A stretch of DNA of 64,000 bases from Sapria himalayana (GCA_029783825.1 JAREIK010002053.1:124001-188000), one strand, 5' to 3'; positions 35,861 through 49,580 are shown, numbered from the stretch's first letter. Translations and numbers: made by a program. Notes: generated by a model not told the origin, from the sequence alone.

Positions 35861-36960
35861 TTATCATCACATATTTTTTCTATAAATAAGGACTCCTCCC
35901 TTATAGATCATCCAGAGAAAAACAGAAGCACAAAGCCCGGTTGACCCCAAGATAATTCACATTCAGTAAATGAAAATTTCCTTCTGATTTACATGGGTTT
36001 GTTAGATTTGAGGAGAAATAATTCACAATATTTGGTATCTCATGATTACAGAACTGAGTGATTAATAGAGACATGATTCTTCCCTCTCCATCTTCTCTCG
36101 CTGATTACTCATTGAGGATCTAATTTTACAAATTGCAATACTACGGGCTGAAAGGAAGAAAATTTTCTTTGGTGCCCAAATTTTGCAACTGTTTATATTC
36201 CATGAACTCTAAGCTTATATTCTATTTATCCCAGCTGAGTTTTCTCAATTTGATTAAGTGATTACATAATAGCTAGTGTTTATAACATGTATCACTTATT
36301 CACTCTACATCCTAACGTCACCGCTCACTAGCGAGGGCAAATGGGCAACTAAGATTATGAGAGCAACATTGCAGATTAGATTTAGGGCGAAGAACTGATT
36401 TGTGTTGCCAAGTAATCAACTCCTATGTAGACTATGTTCTCCGCATGCCTGGGTTCCGCCCTAATATTTATGCTGATACGTCCAACAAAACAACAAACAT
36501 GAACGCCAAGAGAATGGATTTGTGTTCTGCGTACGAATCAGAATTGGCTCATGATGATGGAGCCTCACTTCTTAAATGAGCGATGACGCATTTCCGATAG
36601 AAGATGCATCTGAACAAGCAATTTGACGGATAACAAATCGAAATAAGTAAAACACATGCGACATATTAAATCCGCAGAACTTACCAATTCAAATTTAGAT
36701 TCGAATAAAAGCTGGCTATCACACAGAACTTAGTATTTTGAGCAAAGCATGGCAGAAATGCTATGTATTTCAAAATATATTCATAGAAACAACTATTTGA
36801 GATTAAATCCCTTAATCGACACGATCTCGTAATATGTATGTGCTTAGACCCCCCACCTATACATCCTGCTGACCTGCTATAATCTCGCGAGGAAGAAGAA
36901 TAATAGTGTGTTGTTTCAGTTTTCTTCCTCTGCGACATATCTTAAAATGTAAAAAAAAAT
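35861..36960. other. Less repetitive stretch, no gene recognised
   Basis: Base composition is more even than around it (36300-36620 especially) and no transposon family was recognised. It lies 2.5-3.5 kb upstream of the RAD9 ATG. It could hold promoter or leader sequence of RAD9, the snoRNA candidate, or an unrecognised old insertion. The 85-codon minus frame at 36681-36938 has no known motif. Confidence 0.4.
36542..36623 (+). ncRNA. Weak candidate C/D-box snoRNA
   Basis: An exact C box ATGATGA at 36551-36557 and a D box CTGA at 36610-36613 are 52 bases apart. A C'-like GCGATGA lies between them near 36580, and AATTG/CAATT could form a short terminal stem. The D' box is imperfect (ATGA) and no rRNA target for the guide segment was recognised. 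Such short motifs can arise by chance. Confidence 0.25.
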
Positions 36961-37618
36961 TGTCGGAGAGAATGTAACATCGCTTTTAGAATTATGTAAA
37001 GTTTATTTTCATTTATTTTATATTTAAATTATTATTTTAATGATTATCTTTATTTTATATATATATATATATTCAAATAATTAGTTTGATTTTAATCCAT
37101 ACCATTTAAAAAACTAATTAATTTGCTTTTAATCAAATTAATCATACCTATTGTATACATATAATTAAAATATATTTAACCCAATCGGTATGATTTTAAT
37201 TCTTGCCAATTTATAATTAAAATGTGCGAAGTCATTGTTTGTGCACACACACACACACACAAACTCAATTAATTATAAATTGATTTATTAAAAAACTATA
37301 AAATAAATCCAATCGATCAATAAAAAAATTAGGTTAATTAATTTTTTCCCTTTATTTAATTTTTTTTCCTCGAAATAATTATCAAACACAATGAAAACCA
37401 TATATTTCCAGTTTCATATATATATTTTTGTTTTTTTAATTAAAATTCTTTTTTTATTTTTATTTATAAAATGACATAATTTTAATTTTAGCTCAGATTA
37501 AACCCCAATTTTTATTTTAAAATTTTTATAACTCAAAAATGTTAAATCAACTTTGCCCAACTAAATTTATTTTAAATTTGAATATTTATAATTCACATCC
37601 GAATAAATTATATTTATT

Positions 37619-37651
<33 letters not shown>

Positions 37652-38327
37652 TATAAGACTAAATTATTTTAACAATAAACTAATTAAGCCTCGGTGATAT
37701 TCTATCTAAATTTGACAAAATAATATGCATGTAGTACTCGAAACATAGCTTCTTATTTTTCCATTTCTCATGGGCTTGCATTGTGTGGAAAACAAGATAT
37801 TATTTTTTTATCATATATTTTCAATTTTCCTAGCTATATTTCTTATTTTTTTAAATAATAAAATTTTAATTAATAAAATGTAATCAAATTTAAATTTCAA
37901 CTCAAATAAAAACTGATTTGGTTTTGAAATTTTTTAAATCCAAAAAGTACAATCAACCTTGCCCAATTAATTTTATCTAAAAATTAAAAGTTTTGATTTC
38001 GCATGCACACAATTTTTATATTTTCATTTTGAAAATATATATATCTATTCTGAGACTAAATTATTTTACTTATAAATCAATTAAGCCTCTGTTCTATTAT
38101 GCTCATATTTGGTAAAATAGTATAAGAAACAAAGATAAAACTAAATTAACATAAAAATTCAATTATAATCATGATTCACATATTTAATAAAAATAATAAA
38201 TTATAATCAAATCACATGATAATTAGAGGAGCTTTGTTTGTATTTATGGGCAAATTAATCAAATGCTCCTCCACATAATATTTCTTAATTATGAGCATTG
38301 GGTACATCTTCTACAAGCCACTAGACT
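36961..38327. other. A+T-rich stretch with CA/TA microsatellites
   Basis: Microsatellites lie at 37243-37261 (CA) and 37619-37651 (CA then TA). A loosely repeated theme (CAATTAAGCCT, TGACAAAATA) at 37660-37730 and 38060-38120 suggests an old duplication. No coding sense was found. Confidence 0.5.
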
Positions 38328-38487
38328 TCCTCCATGTGTCTCATGCATTAACATCACATATCTATCACATGTCCAATGCATGAGCACTACATGTCTATCA
38401 CAAGTCTCACGCACAAACTTCACATGTTTATCACACCTCCCACATGCAAACACTACATCTCCATCACATGTCCCATGCACATTAAAT
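38328..38487. repeat. 33-bp minisatellite, about 5 units
   Basis: Units start near 38328, 38361, 38394, 38427 and 38460, with the pattern TCTATCACATGTCCCATGCA followed by a variable part ending CACTACATG. Because 33 is a multiple of three, both strands stay open across it, which explains two spurious open frames there. Confidence 0.88.
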
Positions 38488-38489
38488 GT

Positions 38490-38690
38490 GTACAAAAGAA
38501 GAAAATCAGAAAAAAATATACTGAGGGAAGTGATGTAGAATGTATAGCACCCCACAAATCTGGCTTGTATAAAGTTTTCAAAAACCTTCTGTAATAGTTT
38601 AATGCATGTAACATGAGCCTCGTCTCTTTTACTTTCTTCCTCATTAGCATACAACGCTTGAAAAAAAGCCCCCTTTTTCTTCATGTGTCA
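38490..38690 (-). pseudogene. Possible short gypsy RT fragment
   Basis: The minus strand reads KVKETRLMLHALNYYRRFLK, resembling the VKEIRSFLGLANYYRRF segment of gypsy reverse transcriptase. Neighbouring RT motifs were not found, so this is a scrap at best. Confidence 0.4.
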
Positions 38691-40711
38691 TGTGTATGCA
38701 TTTTATGGAAAATAAGATAACATATTTTTTCTAAATTCAAAAAAATGAGCTTATTCTTCTCTGTTTTTTGGTAATCATGCACAGGGCCTCTTTTATTATT
38801 AAAAAAGATAGGGCAACTCAATTTTTTTGTATTAAAATATAACTTCTTATATTTTTTATTTCTAAAAAGTAAAAACATTTATAGTACTTTTTTACTTAGT
38901 TAAAAAAAATATTAAGAGCAGTCGGATTTGATTTCCACATCCAAACGATATCATATTCTATTCTATTTGGGTAGAGCAACACTGATCTATTGTTTAATTT
39001 TCGAAACAAATTATTGTTATTCACATGAGAAATAGTTTTGTGAAAATTAAAATTCTCGTCAAATGACCAAAGTCTATCTCATTGATTGGTGTGCCTGGTT
39101 TTGGGCAAATCAAAATATTATGGTTCGTTTATTTCTTTATTTTTAGATTGTTTTAATTTTCAAATGAGAGTGGGTGTTCTCATTTAAAATGAATATATTT
39201 CAATAAAAAATGATTGATTATTTGTGTTTATAAAAATGTGTGTGCATAGGGAAATAGAGATGAGAAACTTTTGCTAAAACAAAAAATAATAAGAATACAT
39301 GCACCACATAAAAAGGCACGTTGTGAATGTTTTATAAAAATGAGAGTCCTCACGCTTAGAGTTTTCACAAGAGGGATTCTATCTAGTGTTTCATGTCTAC
39401 GTGGACTTCGTGAACATGGGATAATTTCTATGTGAAATGAGTATTTTGCGAAAAAGAGAGTCATCCAGTTTTGTGTGAACTTCATGAAACATTGATTAAT
39501 TTTCATGTAAAGTAAGTGTTTTGTGAAAATGATGCATGTGTATTTCAAGAAGAATGGGTGTGCACTTATCTTGTGTGTTGCAATGTGTGCATGTCATGCA
39601 TGAACAATGAACATTGTGTGTGTGAACAATGGATAGTCTATGTGTTTGTAGATAGTTGTGTTAATAAAATGGGCATTATTTCAATTTTTATTTTATAATG
39701 TACTCTAGTTACTCTTTAAAGGCTTTTATTAAATATTACATATTTAATTATAAGTTTAAGTAAAATTTAAGAAACACATTTTATTCTCACTTTTTGTTTA
39801 TGTTTAGTAGCGTGTTGGATTTGTGCTAAGTTTGTGCCAAGTCCCTATGGAGTTCGTGTGATGTTCTGAAGAAATCATGATCATGATCATGATATGCTTG
39901 TATTGTGTTTGTGTTATGCTTATGATGTGCTAGTGTTTTAATAGGAGTACTCGAATTTCTTCTAAAATATTAGGTATAGAATTGAAAATACTATTCTTTA
40001 AGCATTTTCAAATATTTTATATTTTATCTGATCTATAATAATTTGGACATTGTGACTTGAAAATTTTATGTTAATTTTGGGCCTCGGGGGCATACTATTT
40101 TTTTCATTATTTCATTATATATTTTTTATGGTGTTAATTTTTATACTTTCCAACATAAGTAGAGAATCACACACACACACAGACACCAGATAATTTGAAA
40201 TATATTTAATTGTGTTGTTTGAGTCATTATTGTAAAATAAAATCTTGATTAGCTATGGAACTTTTTGAAAATGATATTATTGTTACAATGTATCTTGTAC
40301 ACTCATTTTAGGTTATTATTATTTTGATTTTTTGTGAAAATATGATGCGACTTAATTAGATGTATATGTCATTAATTTAATCCTAAGATTTGTATATATT
40401 AATCTTTTAATGTATATCAAGGATAAATTACATTAATTCAACAAAATATTAAATTTTTATTTATTATGAAATGAATATGTTCATAATTTATCATCTAATT
40501 ATACTTAATTAGAAGATAAATTACAATCCAATGTATCTCGAGGTACATTAATTCAACAAAAAATCAAAATTTTATTTATTATGAAAAGAATATGTTCATA
40601 ATATTTTAATAGAAATAATAAACAAATCAACTAAAACAAATAATTATATCTAGCTTGAAAACTAGAGCACTCAAAAATTTAACAATATAATGCAAAAGTA
40701 CACTTTTAAAT
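38691..40711. other. A+T-rich stretch, weak internal repeats
   Basis: Around 39350-39540 a theme (TTCRTGAAMAT... TTTYATGTRAARTRAGT) repeats about every 80 bp. A CA run is at 40171-40180. Nothing else was recognised. Confidence 0.45.
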
Positions 40712-43700
40712 CAGAGTTGTCAAGTGGGACGCCCAGTTTGGGCAAGCACAAGGCACGACGTAATTGAGCTGTGCTTGGCCCATCACAACATGGTCCAAAA
40801 CTATGCTTAATCTCATGCCAAGTATAGGTTTTAAGTGGGCTGGGGAGGATGCACCTAGCTTGGCCCAAGTCACGGCCCAATCGAGCCGTGTTTGGCCCGA
40901 CATAGCATGTTCCAAAACTATGCTTGGACTCATGTTTGGCTAGCTCTCGGCAAGGTTCATTTCGTGCCATGCCGAGCTCACTTGAGCCTTGTGCTGGACG
41001 AGGCACGACTTATTGGCTCGGCCCAACGGCATGGTTCATCAACACGACTTGAACCATGCCCTAGATGGCCGTTAGCCCTCATGTTTGGGTGCGGTCCAAA
41101 ACTAACTGTCAAACATCGGGCTCTGCCAGAGCTAGAGCCCAAAAACCAAAGCTTCTGGAATCATTTGGTCGAACCAACCCAATGATAAAAAAAAAGCAAA
41201 TGGGGTGCATTTTTAAGTTGTTGGATTCTACCCCAATGGCTTAAGGCAAAAATACGATGGTTGTCGGGATTAATTTTGGAGATCAATTAAAAAAATAAAA
41301 AAAAAATGAATTTTTAAATTTTTTTTGAAATCAATATATATACCTCCTCTTATTCTCAAATATATATCATATTTCTATTCCATTTTATCATTCTCTTTCT
41401 CTCATATCAACTATTTTTCTCTCTCCTCTGAGACTTGGATGTGGACTACTGTGTGAATAATGATTATTAGACTACGCACATTGACAAGCAAATAGGATTT
41501 TATGCTTTACGAGTATTATTTTTAAAATTTTGTTTAGTTTTTCTATTTTTATTTTTGTTAATAGTTTAATATTAATTAATATTTAATTTTAAAAACATAA
41601 TTTAGAATATAATTAATAAAATAATAAAAATACAAAATAAAAAATAGTAATTTTAATGACGATAATGAAATTAATACTAACATAAATATATATAATTTTT
41701 AATATGGACAACGATAATCCTATGAAAAAATCTGAGGCCGCTGAAATATTATTTTCTTCCGTGACCTCGACTATACATCTAAAAAATAAAATACTAGAAG
41801 AAAATTAATAATTTATATATCACTTCAATATTATACAAAATAAAATTATTAAAAGTACCAAAGAAGAATCGACATAATACATATATTGTAAAAAAATAAT
41901 AACCTGTAAAAGTTCATGTGGGACTAGGCACCTTAAGAGGTATGCTGAACAATGCACCAAAAAATATGGTATATTATATTATAGACAAATCCAACTCAAT
42001 GGTGGGGTCTTTGAGCTTGGATCTAATTCAGCCTCTATATTGACCTCCATCATATATCGGAAAGAGTTAAGAAGGGAGGGCATGGCCAAACTAATCACTA
42101 TGATGGGTCTTCCGATTAGATTTTCGGAGGATCCAATGGTATGTAATATCATACAAATATATTTTCAGCTCGTATATCATAAGATTCCAATGTTCACATC
42201 TTTGAATAACATACTAAAATACTATAAGTTAGAAAAATAAATAATAATTAATGAATTTATGGAATATAGTGGCATGATGTTAGTGATGTATAATATTTGG
42301 ACTAGTTGTGATGATGCATCTTATGCATATCTCACCGCCCACTATGTAGATTCTAAATGGACACAAAACAAAAAAATATTAAGATTTTTATAGATTTTTT
42401 CATCGTCGTGATGGCCCGACAACTTATGATGTATGATTATAATCTTTAGAAAATATAATATTCAAAATAAACTATATAGTATCATATTCGATAATGCATC
42501 TAACAGATGAGTAGTTATTTATATATTTGTTAGGATCATTAGTGACAGATGATTAAGAAAGATTTTTTACAATAGATGCAAGTGTCACGTCACTAATCTC
42601 AAAGTACAAGTGAGAATGAAAGCTATTTCCTCCACTTTAGAAAAAATACATAACTCACTAAAATTTCTTCGAACATCTCGTTGACAATAGAAGTTTGGTT
42701 GTCTGTGTTTGTATGTGGGTCGAAAGAAGAAAATTTTCTAATTGGATATGAGACAAAATAGAATTACACATACCTAATGTTGGAGTCATGTGTTCGATAC
42801 GAACACTTTATATCCGACTACGTCAATAGTAAGAGTGACAAACTTATTATTGACGACACAAACTGGGATATAAAAAATTCATTTATGAAAAATTTGAAGA
42901 TTTTATATGATATAATAAACATGTGTTTGTTATTTTATACTCCCATGACTTGCATTACACTCATATGCATATGCAACATTAGTAGCACGTTTAAGAAGTT
43001 TAAATATTTACTGATATTCAGTGACATGACTATTGAGATAGAAACCAAGTACTTAAAGTACTGGTCAACCATTCTATATATTTATTGTCTGGTTGCCTGC
43101 ATGGACATTAGTGTTAAAGTTTAAGGAGTAGAGAACATTTTGATATACATATCATCATGTATGAACCAGAAATACCAACACAAAGGGTTCATTCATGAAC
43201 CGTTGACTGAGCTATTTACATATTACGATACTAGGTAAGGTTGTAATAGTAGTCAAGCTCTTAGTACGGACATGGATTGATGGATACTATATTCAGAGAT
43301 ATTGACTTCTTCATTCAGTTAGCAAGACAAAAATGATGGGGTGGACCATCGAATAGGATTGATAACAAGTACATTGATAATTTACAATGGTGGAAATTCA
43401 AATGAGTCCACCTATCCAACACTGTCTAAAATGGCACGGGATCTACTAACTCCTTATGTATCAATCAAACAATTAGAACTAGCTTTTTCTATTATATTTA
43501 ATATAATTTCAGATATAAGATTGAGATTGTGGCCAAATATTATTGAGACATTAGCATGCATCAAGGATTGGAATGATTCGAGCTTGGGCATTTAGAATCA
43601 CACTGCAATTAATATTTAAAGCGGAGGAATTTATGTCAAATGATGATTCGTGGGACTTTGATGAAAATTGAGATTAAACCTAACACTAATGATACCATTA

Positions 43701-44019
43701 GACACGTATGAGATTGATCATTGATGTATTGATTTTTGAGATTTCATTGTTATTTTATACTTTTTTTTACATTACAAAATGTTTGAAATATATATTATTT
43801 ATTTTATATTATTTTTGTAAGTTGTGAGTTGTGACTTGTGATTGCAATTTTATTTTTTTTTATTATATTTATTTATCTAATTAATTATTTTTGTATTGAA
43901 ATTTATAATATTTAGAATTATGGATGAGCTGATTCCGATAGGCCCAAAATAGTACATCCCGACATGACCCAATACGACTCGGCATGAATCGGCCTTGTAC
44001 GATTCGTTTGATACATCTA
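40712..44019. mobile_element. hAT transposon, about 3.3 kb, with dead transposase
   Basis: The left terminus CAGAGTTGTCAAGTGGGACG and the right terminus, reversed, TAGATGTATCAAACGAATCG form diverged inverted repeats. Flanking 8-mers TTTTAAAT and CTTGAAAT agree at six of eight positions, fitting a decayed hAT target duplication. GC-rich subterminal regions (40730-41130; 43925-44010) carry GGCACGAC and CGGCATG words. It is the same family as the 26422-29871 element. Confidence 0.83.
41880..43620 (+). pseudogene. hAT transposase pseudogene with BED-type finger
   Basis: Near 41885-41970 the plus strand reads YCKKIITCKSSCGTRHLKRY and then a Cys, a BED-type zinc finger as at the N-terminus of plant hAT transposases. 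ELRREGMAKLITMMGLPIRF (42062-42125) is the following conserved block. ASYAYLTAHYVDSKW near 42315-42360 and IIFDNASN near 42480-42505 are the catalytic-core region. The C-terminal hAT dimerisation segment YPTLSKMARDLLTP to FNIISDIRLRL lies at 43410-43530. Several in-frame stops and shifts show it is inactive. Confidence 0.87.
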
Positions 44020-44199
44020 CTTGAAATCTCAAAAATTAAAATTGCATATCTTAATGAAAAATAATTAGGGCGACAAATAAAAAAATGGATGAATTCAAAT
44101 TCGAAATGGTAGATGAGCAATGATAGATTAGAGGAAATGTAGCTCAAATCCTAAGAAATTCTTGAATGGACAGAGCGTAATTTGAAAACATAATTAACA

Positions 44200-44673
44200 T
44201 AAAATTGAGATTAAATAATTTTCCACTTCTAAATTAGTGACAATTAAATTTCATCGCAACAAATTTTAAAGTGTAATAGCGACGGCTGACAAAAATAAAT
44301 CTCATTCCTAGTTTATAATCAAATCAACGTTCCTTTTCTAAAAAATTATTCAAATGGAATTCATTTCTATCATAACTATCAGGAACTTATCATTTTGAAT
44401 AACAATTAAATGTTGAAATAAATTTTTTCGTCACTATTTGCCAGGATATCTGCACAAGATCCCATGTCATATTAGCGACGAAAGGTATTATCGTCTCAAT
44501 TAAATGTTGAAATAATTCATGCCTTTTAATAGTGACAGATTATTTTTCCATTTCTAATTTTGATAAAAAAATATTATTTCCCTTTCTAATACATTTTAAT
44601 TTCGTTCATAATTTTAGAAATGGAATTAAACATCTTTATTTTCTATTTATAATTGCATTATTTCTTGTAGGTG
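44200..44673. mobile_element. Probable CACTA (En/Spm) terminal fragment
   Basis: The right edge reads ATTATTTCTTGTAGGTG at 44657-44673, the reverse of a CACTACAAGAAA-type terminus with one extra base. Upstream are subterminal words typical of these elements (TAGCGACGGC, TTAGCGACGAAAGG, TAGTGACAGATTATTTTTCC, several AAATGGAATT). The opposite end was not found. A GT/AT microsatellite follows directly. Confidence 0.6.
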
Positions 44674-44732
44674 TGTGTGTGTATATGTGCGTGTGTGTAT
44701 ATATATATATAAAAGTTTATATATATATATAA
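44671..44732. repeat. GT and AT microsatellite
   Basis: GT units pass into AT units with short interruptions, directly at the CACTA-like end. Confidence 0.9.
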
Positions 44733-45284
44733 AATCAATATTATATTTTATCATTAGCTCATATGTAAGCCTTGAGATCATATAATTGGAGCAGGTTGAA
44801 GCCAGGGCCCCATTCTAATAGAATGACATGTAATTTGAGAATCATTATAAGAAGTAATTTTATATTATTATAATTGAGCTTTGTGCCCAAAATTAAAATT
44901 AAAACATTAATTTGATAATCTTATATATATATAGGTTTTAGAATTTTAAAATTAGTATCAAAAAAATTGATTTGTTTAAATTGTGTTCCCTACTTCCCTT
45001 CACAAACATGTCACAGTTTCGCATATAAAAATATTGGGCGACACTTAACGGTGCAATTTTATAGATGGCATGAGTAAACGCAATTGCAAATGGGGAGTTG
45101 TGTAGTTTTGCATCATCGGCTTATGACACAGCTGGAATCGAGAGCCAAAAGAAGTGGATCACTATTCGCTAGTTTATTTATTGTAATAAAGATTTCTTAA
45201 TCTTGCAACATTTGAAATCCGCAACAACGTCTGTTATGATTTATCTTTTTTTTTTTTTGATTCGTTCACGAGCAGAAAACCTCA

Positions 45285-45354
45285 GAGCTACTCCAATGGT
45301 GGTTGCTAAAAATGGGGGTGACACCCCTTATAGCAACTCTTATTGGAGTTGCTC
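45285..45354. mobile_element. 70-bp derivative of the PIF/Harbinger-like MITE (copy 3)
   Basis: Ends GAGCTACTCCAATGGTGGTT and, reversed, GAGCAACTCCAATAAGAGTT are the same termini as the 387- and 391-bp copies, but only about 20 bp of interior remains. It is flanked by a perfect TCA triplet on each side (45282-45284, 45355-45357), so it appears to have inserted as such or been reduced after insertion. Confidence 0.85.
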
Positions 45355-46299
45355 TCACCGAAAGGGGTGTAAAACTATTTGTGATATATAAAATATACTA
45401 AACATAATTTTCTTGTGTCTTGGTTGTATTTCAGTAGAACACATTACATATCTCCGCAATTGTTGTTTTTTGTTATTGATTGAATATGTATCCACCAAAT
45501 AATGTTCTAGCGTTTTGATTGACGTGAGCAAAAATGTCATTCTGGAGTAATACAAAAAAGAAGGTTGTGAGTAAAAAAATGGCGGGTAGATTGTTTTGGG
45601 CAAGTTGTGTTTGGGAGAGATTGCTAATTCCTTAATTACTTAAACATTAATTTTGGCAGCATTTTGCATGATTTGTTGAGTCATGGGCGAGGGGAGTTGT
45701 TTGTTGATTGGGTTTAAAAAATATTTGTGTCATAGCTTTTAATTAATTTTTTTTTTAATTTTATGATTATGTTGGATTTTTATATGAGAATATTTGATGT
45801 ATAGAATGATGCATAATAATATGAGAATATTTGATGTATAATTATTATTATTGAATATTTTTGTATTATTATTTTTTGTTATTCTTTTAGAATTATAACA
45901 TGATATTGGAGTGATATCTTAGGAAAAAATAAATCATATTATATGTGTGATGAAGTGCTTAGTACTTTAAAGGGAAGGTGCATTTATTTAGTCCCAACCC
46001 TTATTGTTGCACACCTATTTTGTGTGACAGAAACCACTATGATAGAAGCTAATTGTCTTTGGAACTTTGGGGATGATAGAGAGGAGTGGTGTCGTAGTTG
46101 GAATGATAAACATGTTGCGACGTGACAGACGTGTGGTGGTTGGTATGATGGTTTGGAAAACACAGTGACACTAGTATTTTTTGGGGAGAAAAACCTTAAT
46201 TCAAATTTGGCTATATAAAAAAAAAAGATTAAATCGTAATTATGTTTTACATAAATTAGGATTTATTATCATTTTTTTTGAAATTATATGAATTATTTA

Positions 46300-49200
46300 G
46301 TAGAGCTAGATAGTTGAGTGTTAGTTCAATATACATATTGCAGGAGGATGAGTTACTCTAAAGATATTTATTAGTTATTATTTTTAGAGAAAAGGTCGAG
46401 AGCTTTACATAGTAGTGAGAGAGACTAATTGTTTATTGGAGATATTCAGAAGTCTTTAGTTTTCATTCACTCTGATACTTATACTTATTAGAGATGAATA
46501 TATAAAGTTTCTCTTAGAGATATTTGTAAATTTTTTTTTTTTGTATTATTAGTTGTTTTACTCGTATTCTTATTTTAGATTTATGGATTATCAACATAAA
46601 AGTAAATATTTATATTATTAATAATTATATCATATTTATTATATATTTGTTGTTTTCAAAAAATTATTATGGTTAATAAAAAATAAGTGAAAGTTATTTG
46701 ATATAAAAATATTTCACTTTAAATTTTTATTGATTTATTGTCTTATGTTTTTTTGTTTATACTATTAGTTTACTTTATATGAGTTATATTTATAGAGAAT
46801 TTAACTCTGATTTTGCTTTTATTTTCATTGATATTTATTTGTAGGATCAATAAATTTAAAGAATAATTTTATTTCAAATTGACTATGATAAATTATATGA
46901 TTTCTTTTTGATGATAAGATTTTATTCTAGATATTTAAATATTTTGAACTATTTATTTGTGTATTTTCAGCTAGATTATTTATTATTAGCAAAGTTTAAA
47001 ATATATTACCATAATTTAAAGTATATTTTGATCATAGAGTATGAGATATATTAGTTAAAAAAATTTACTAAAGCTTCCTATCCTATATGTTAGTTTGATT
47101 TAAGAAAAGACATATTCATTTTTATATACTCAAACATACGAGGATAAGGTAGAAATTTGACTAGAGAGAAATATATTTGTATGAAATCTTTATTGATGGC
47201 AGTGGAAGATAAATGAATAAATTTTTTTGGTGATAAATTATAATTTTGTTTAGATTTTTTATTAATAATAAAAAATAAAATTTATAAAAATATTAAAAAA
47301 TTTAAAAATAATAATATATTAGAATTTATGTTATATTGATTTAATATTTATTATATTGATCATGTTATTATATATTAGACTTATTGGGACTGCACACCAT
47401 AATAAAATGAGGTTGTTGAAATGAAAAATAGATATTTAATTGGGAGAGATTGGGCATTGTTAAAAAAAGTATTCCGAAATATTTTTTAAGAGATATGATT
47501 CTAATCATTATTTATTTTATTAATTAAATATTTTTCTTTATCATTTTTTTGTGTATGTCATTTCACATCTTATATTCTTGAATGATACTATTTAATTTAT
47601 CACGTAGAATTTTTGAATATAATTTTTTTATTCTTGATCACTCTATATGAAGGTACAAGTTGATATACATGGTATTGAAATATGATTTTCTTGGATATTC
47701 TAGTATCCAAAAATGATACATGTGTTTTTTATTAAAGATTGGTAAAATTTTGATGAGTGTAAATATTATTTTTTGGCTAAGTTATTTTTTAGCGAGTTCA
47801 TAAAGAGTGTACATCCTACTAGTGCATATGAGTCTATTTCTTTGTCTTCCTTATTTGTAGCATTGCTTGAACTATTAGTTAATAGAAACGAGTTCATCGA
47901 GGAGTCAAATGATCTTGTAGTTAGTCTCGTCTAATTTTGTCTTTTTTATCATTCTCTGGAAGGGATAGATGAGTTGTACTTGTATTTAGCACTTGATTTT
48001 TTAAATTTTGTTATATTTTTATCTCATTCTTTCTTTAATTTTTTTATTATTTATATTAAAGGTACTAGATTTTTAAAGTTTTCGTATATGATATTACCTC
48101 ATAAAATATGATGCTAAATCATGATAAAAAGGTGTAAGTCCTCAATTCTAATGAGATAAAGAGAACTAGTATGATGATGATGATTTTTGGAATAATATTA
48201 TTGGTTGCAAGTATATATTCATTTATGAAGACACACATAGTTGAGATTGTAGATTGTTTTAACATTAGAGTTGCAGCAACTTGATCATTTAAATATTTGG
48301 TGTGGACTACTATGATACTTATTTTCTAGTGACAAAAATGATTTAAATATGAATTTTTATTTTTCATAAAATATCTTATAGTTAGAGGATATACTAGTTA
48401 GACATGATGAATATATTTCTTCATGATAGCCTTGATGCTGAGATATATATTAAACACTTAAATTTTGAGCCTCATAATCATATATAATTTTGAGTAACAC
48501 GAATCAAGAGCTTAACTTGTGAGATTTTTATTGATAGTCACCTCATTTAAGTTACATATGTATATTACTAATTTTTTTTTATTTTTTTGAATAAGTTTTT
48601 ATGAATGAATAATTTTGATGATTATTTATGTGAATGATATTTTAATAATAGAGATAATGATTTGTAGATCACCCAACTATAAAATTACTGTTAGTTATTT
48701 TATTAAATGAAGAATTTTGGATAGCTTAGATTTTTTTTGTTGTATAAATATGATTTATTTTATGAGAGACATCTTCTTATCATAGATGAGATGCGTACTT
48801 AATGCATTTGTAGAGTCTTATTATTATTATTATTTTTATTGTAGTATCTTTTTGATTGTGCTCTCACAAATATTCTTATTTATGTAGGTATACGTTTTAT
48901 TTTTAATATAACTTTTCCAATTAACTCTATTATTTATTAGAGAATCATTTTAAAAGATTAATTTTTTGATTATAATAATATTATATATAATATTTTCAAT
49001 TAATATAGTTAGTTATTTATCTAGATTATTTTTGATAGATTCACCTCGATGCAATCCTTTGTATATCGAGGTGTGGAAAGAAGTTTTAGGATTTAAGATC
49101 TTTTTTATGAACCATATATATTTGTAGTTGATCGAGTATTTAGATTTATGTTGGACATTCATATGTGCAGAGAGGGGGTCAATGATAGGATTTTCACTTT

Positions 49201-49580
49201 TCTTGAGATACCTTGATTTTCTAAAAAGTAAGAGATAAACAGTATATTCAAAATTTGTACCGAGATTAAATTTAGAGTAATAATATTTACTTATAAAATA
49301 CTTTAAAATGTTATTTTCTTGAATAGATTGAATATGTACCTTATTTTTCGTATTATCTTTTGTTGTGACAGTTAAATAATGAGACATAATTTTCAATTTG
49401 ATTTTTTACTAGCAGACTAAGTACATAAAGGTTAACTGCTTATTCATAAGAGAGAAGATTCTTGATGTAGCCATTACTATAGGATACATTTATATAGCAG
49501 AATAACTAGCGAACATTTTCATCAAGGCTCATTAGCTTACCTAGCTTTCTTTCAAGCTTTATATGATGAACTTGTACTCA
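46300..49580 (+). pseudogene. Ty1/copia pol remnant
   Basis: The plus strand reads NEVVEMKNRYLIGRDWALL near 47405-47465 (end of the integrase core, usually NGVVERKNRHLLE). The RT catalytic box is YVNDILII near 48630 (YVDD in active elements). The RNase H tail is QTKYIKVNCLFIREKILDVA near 49412-49475, followed by ANIFIKAH and LYSPVEWRVF near 49510-49600. Stops are very frequent. LTR boundaries were not resolved; a purine-rich GGAGAGTGTTTAG at 49590 may mark the 3' LTR start. Confidence 0.82.

Noticed and set aside
38263..38684. Cys/His-rich open frames suggesting a zinc-finger protein
   Set aside because: The repeated Cys and His arise from the 33-bp minisatellite being a multiple of three; spacing does not fit a known finger.
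44532..44732. 66-codon plus frame near the CACTA end
   Set aside because: Hydrophobic residues come from T-rich sequence and the C-terminus from the GT/AT microsatellite.
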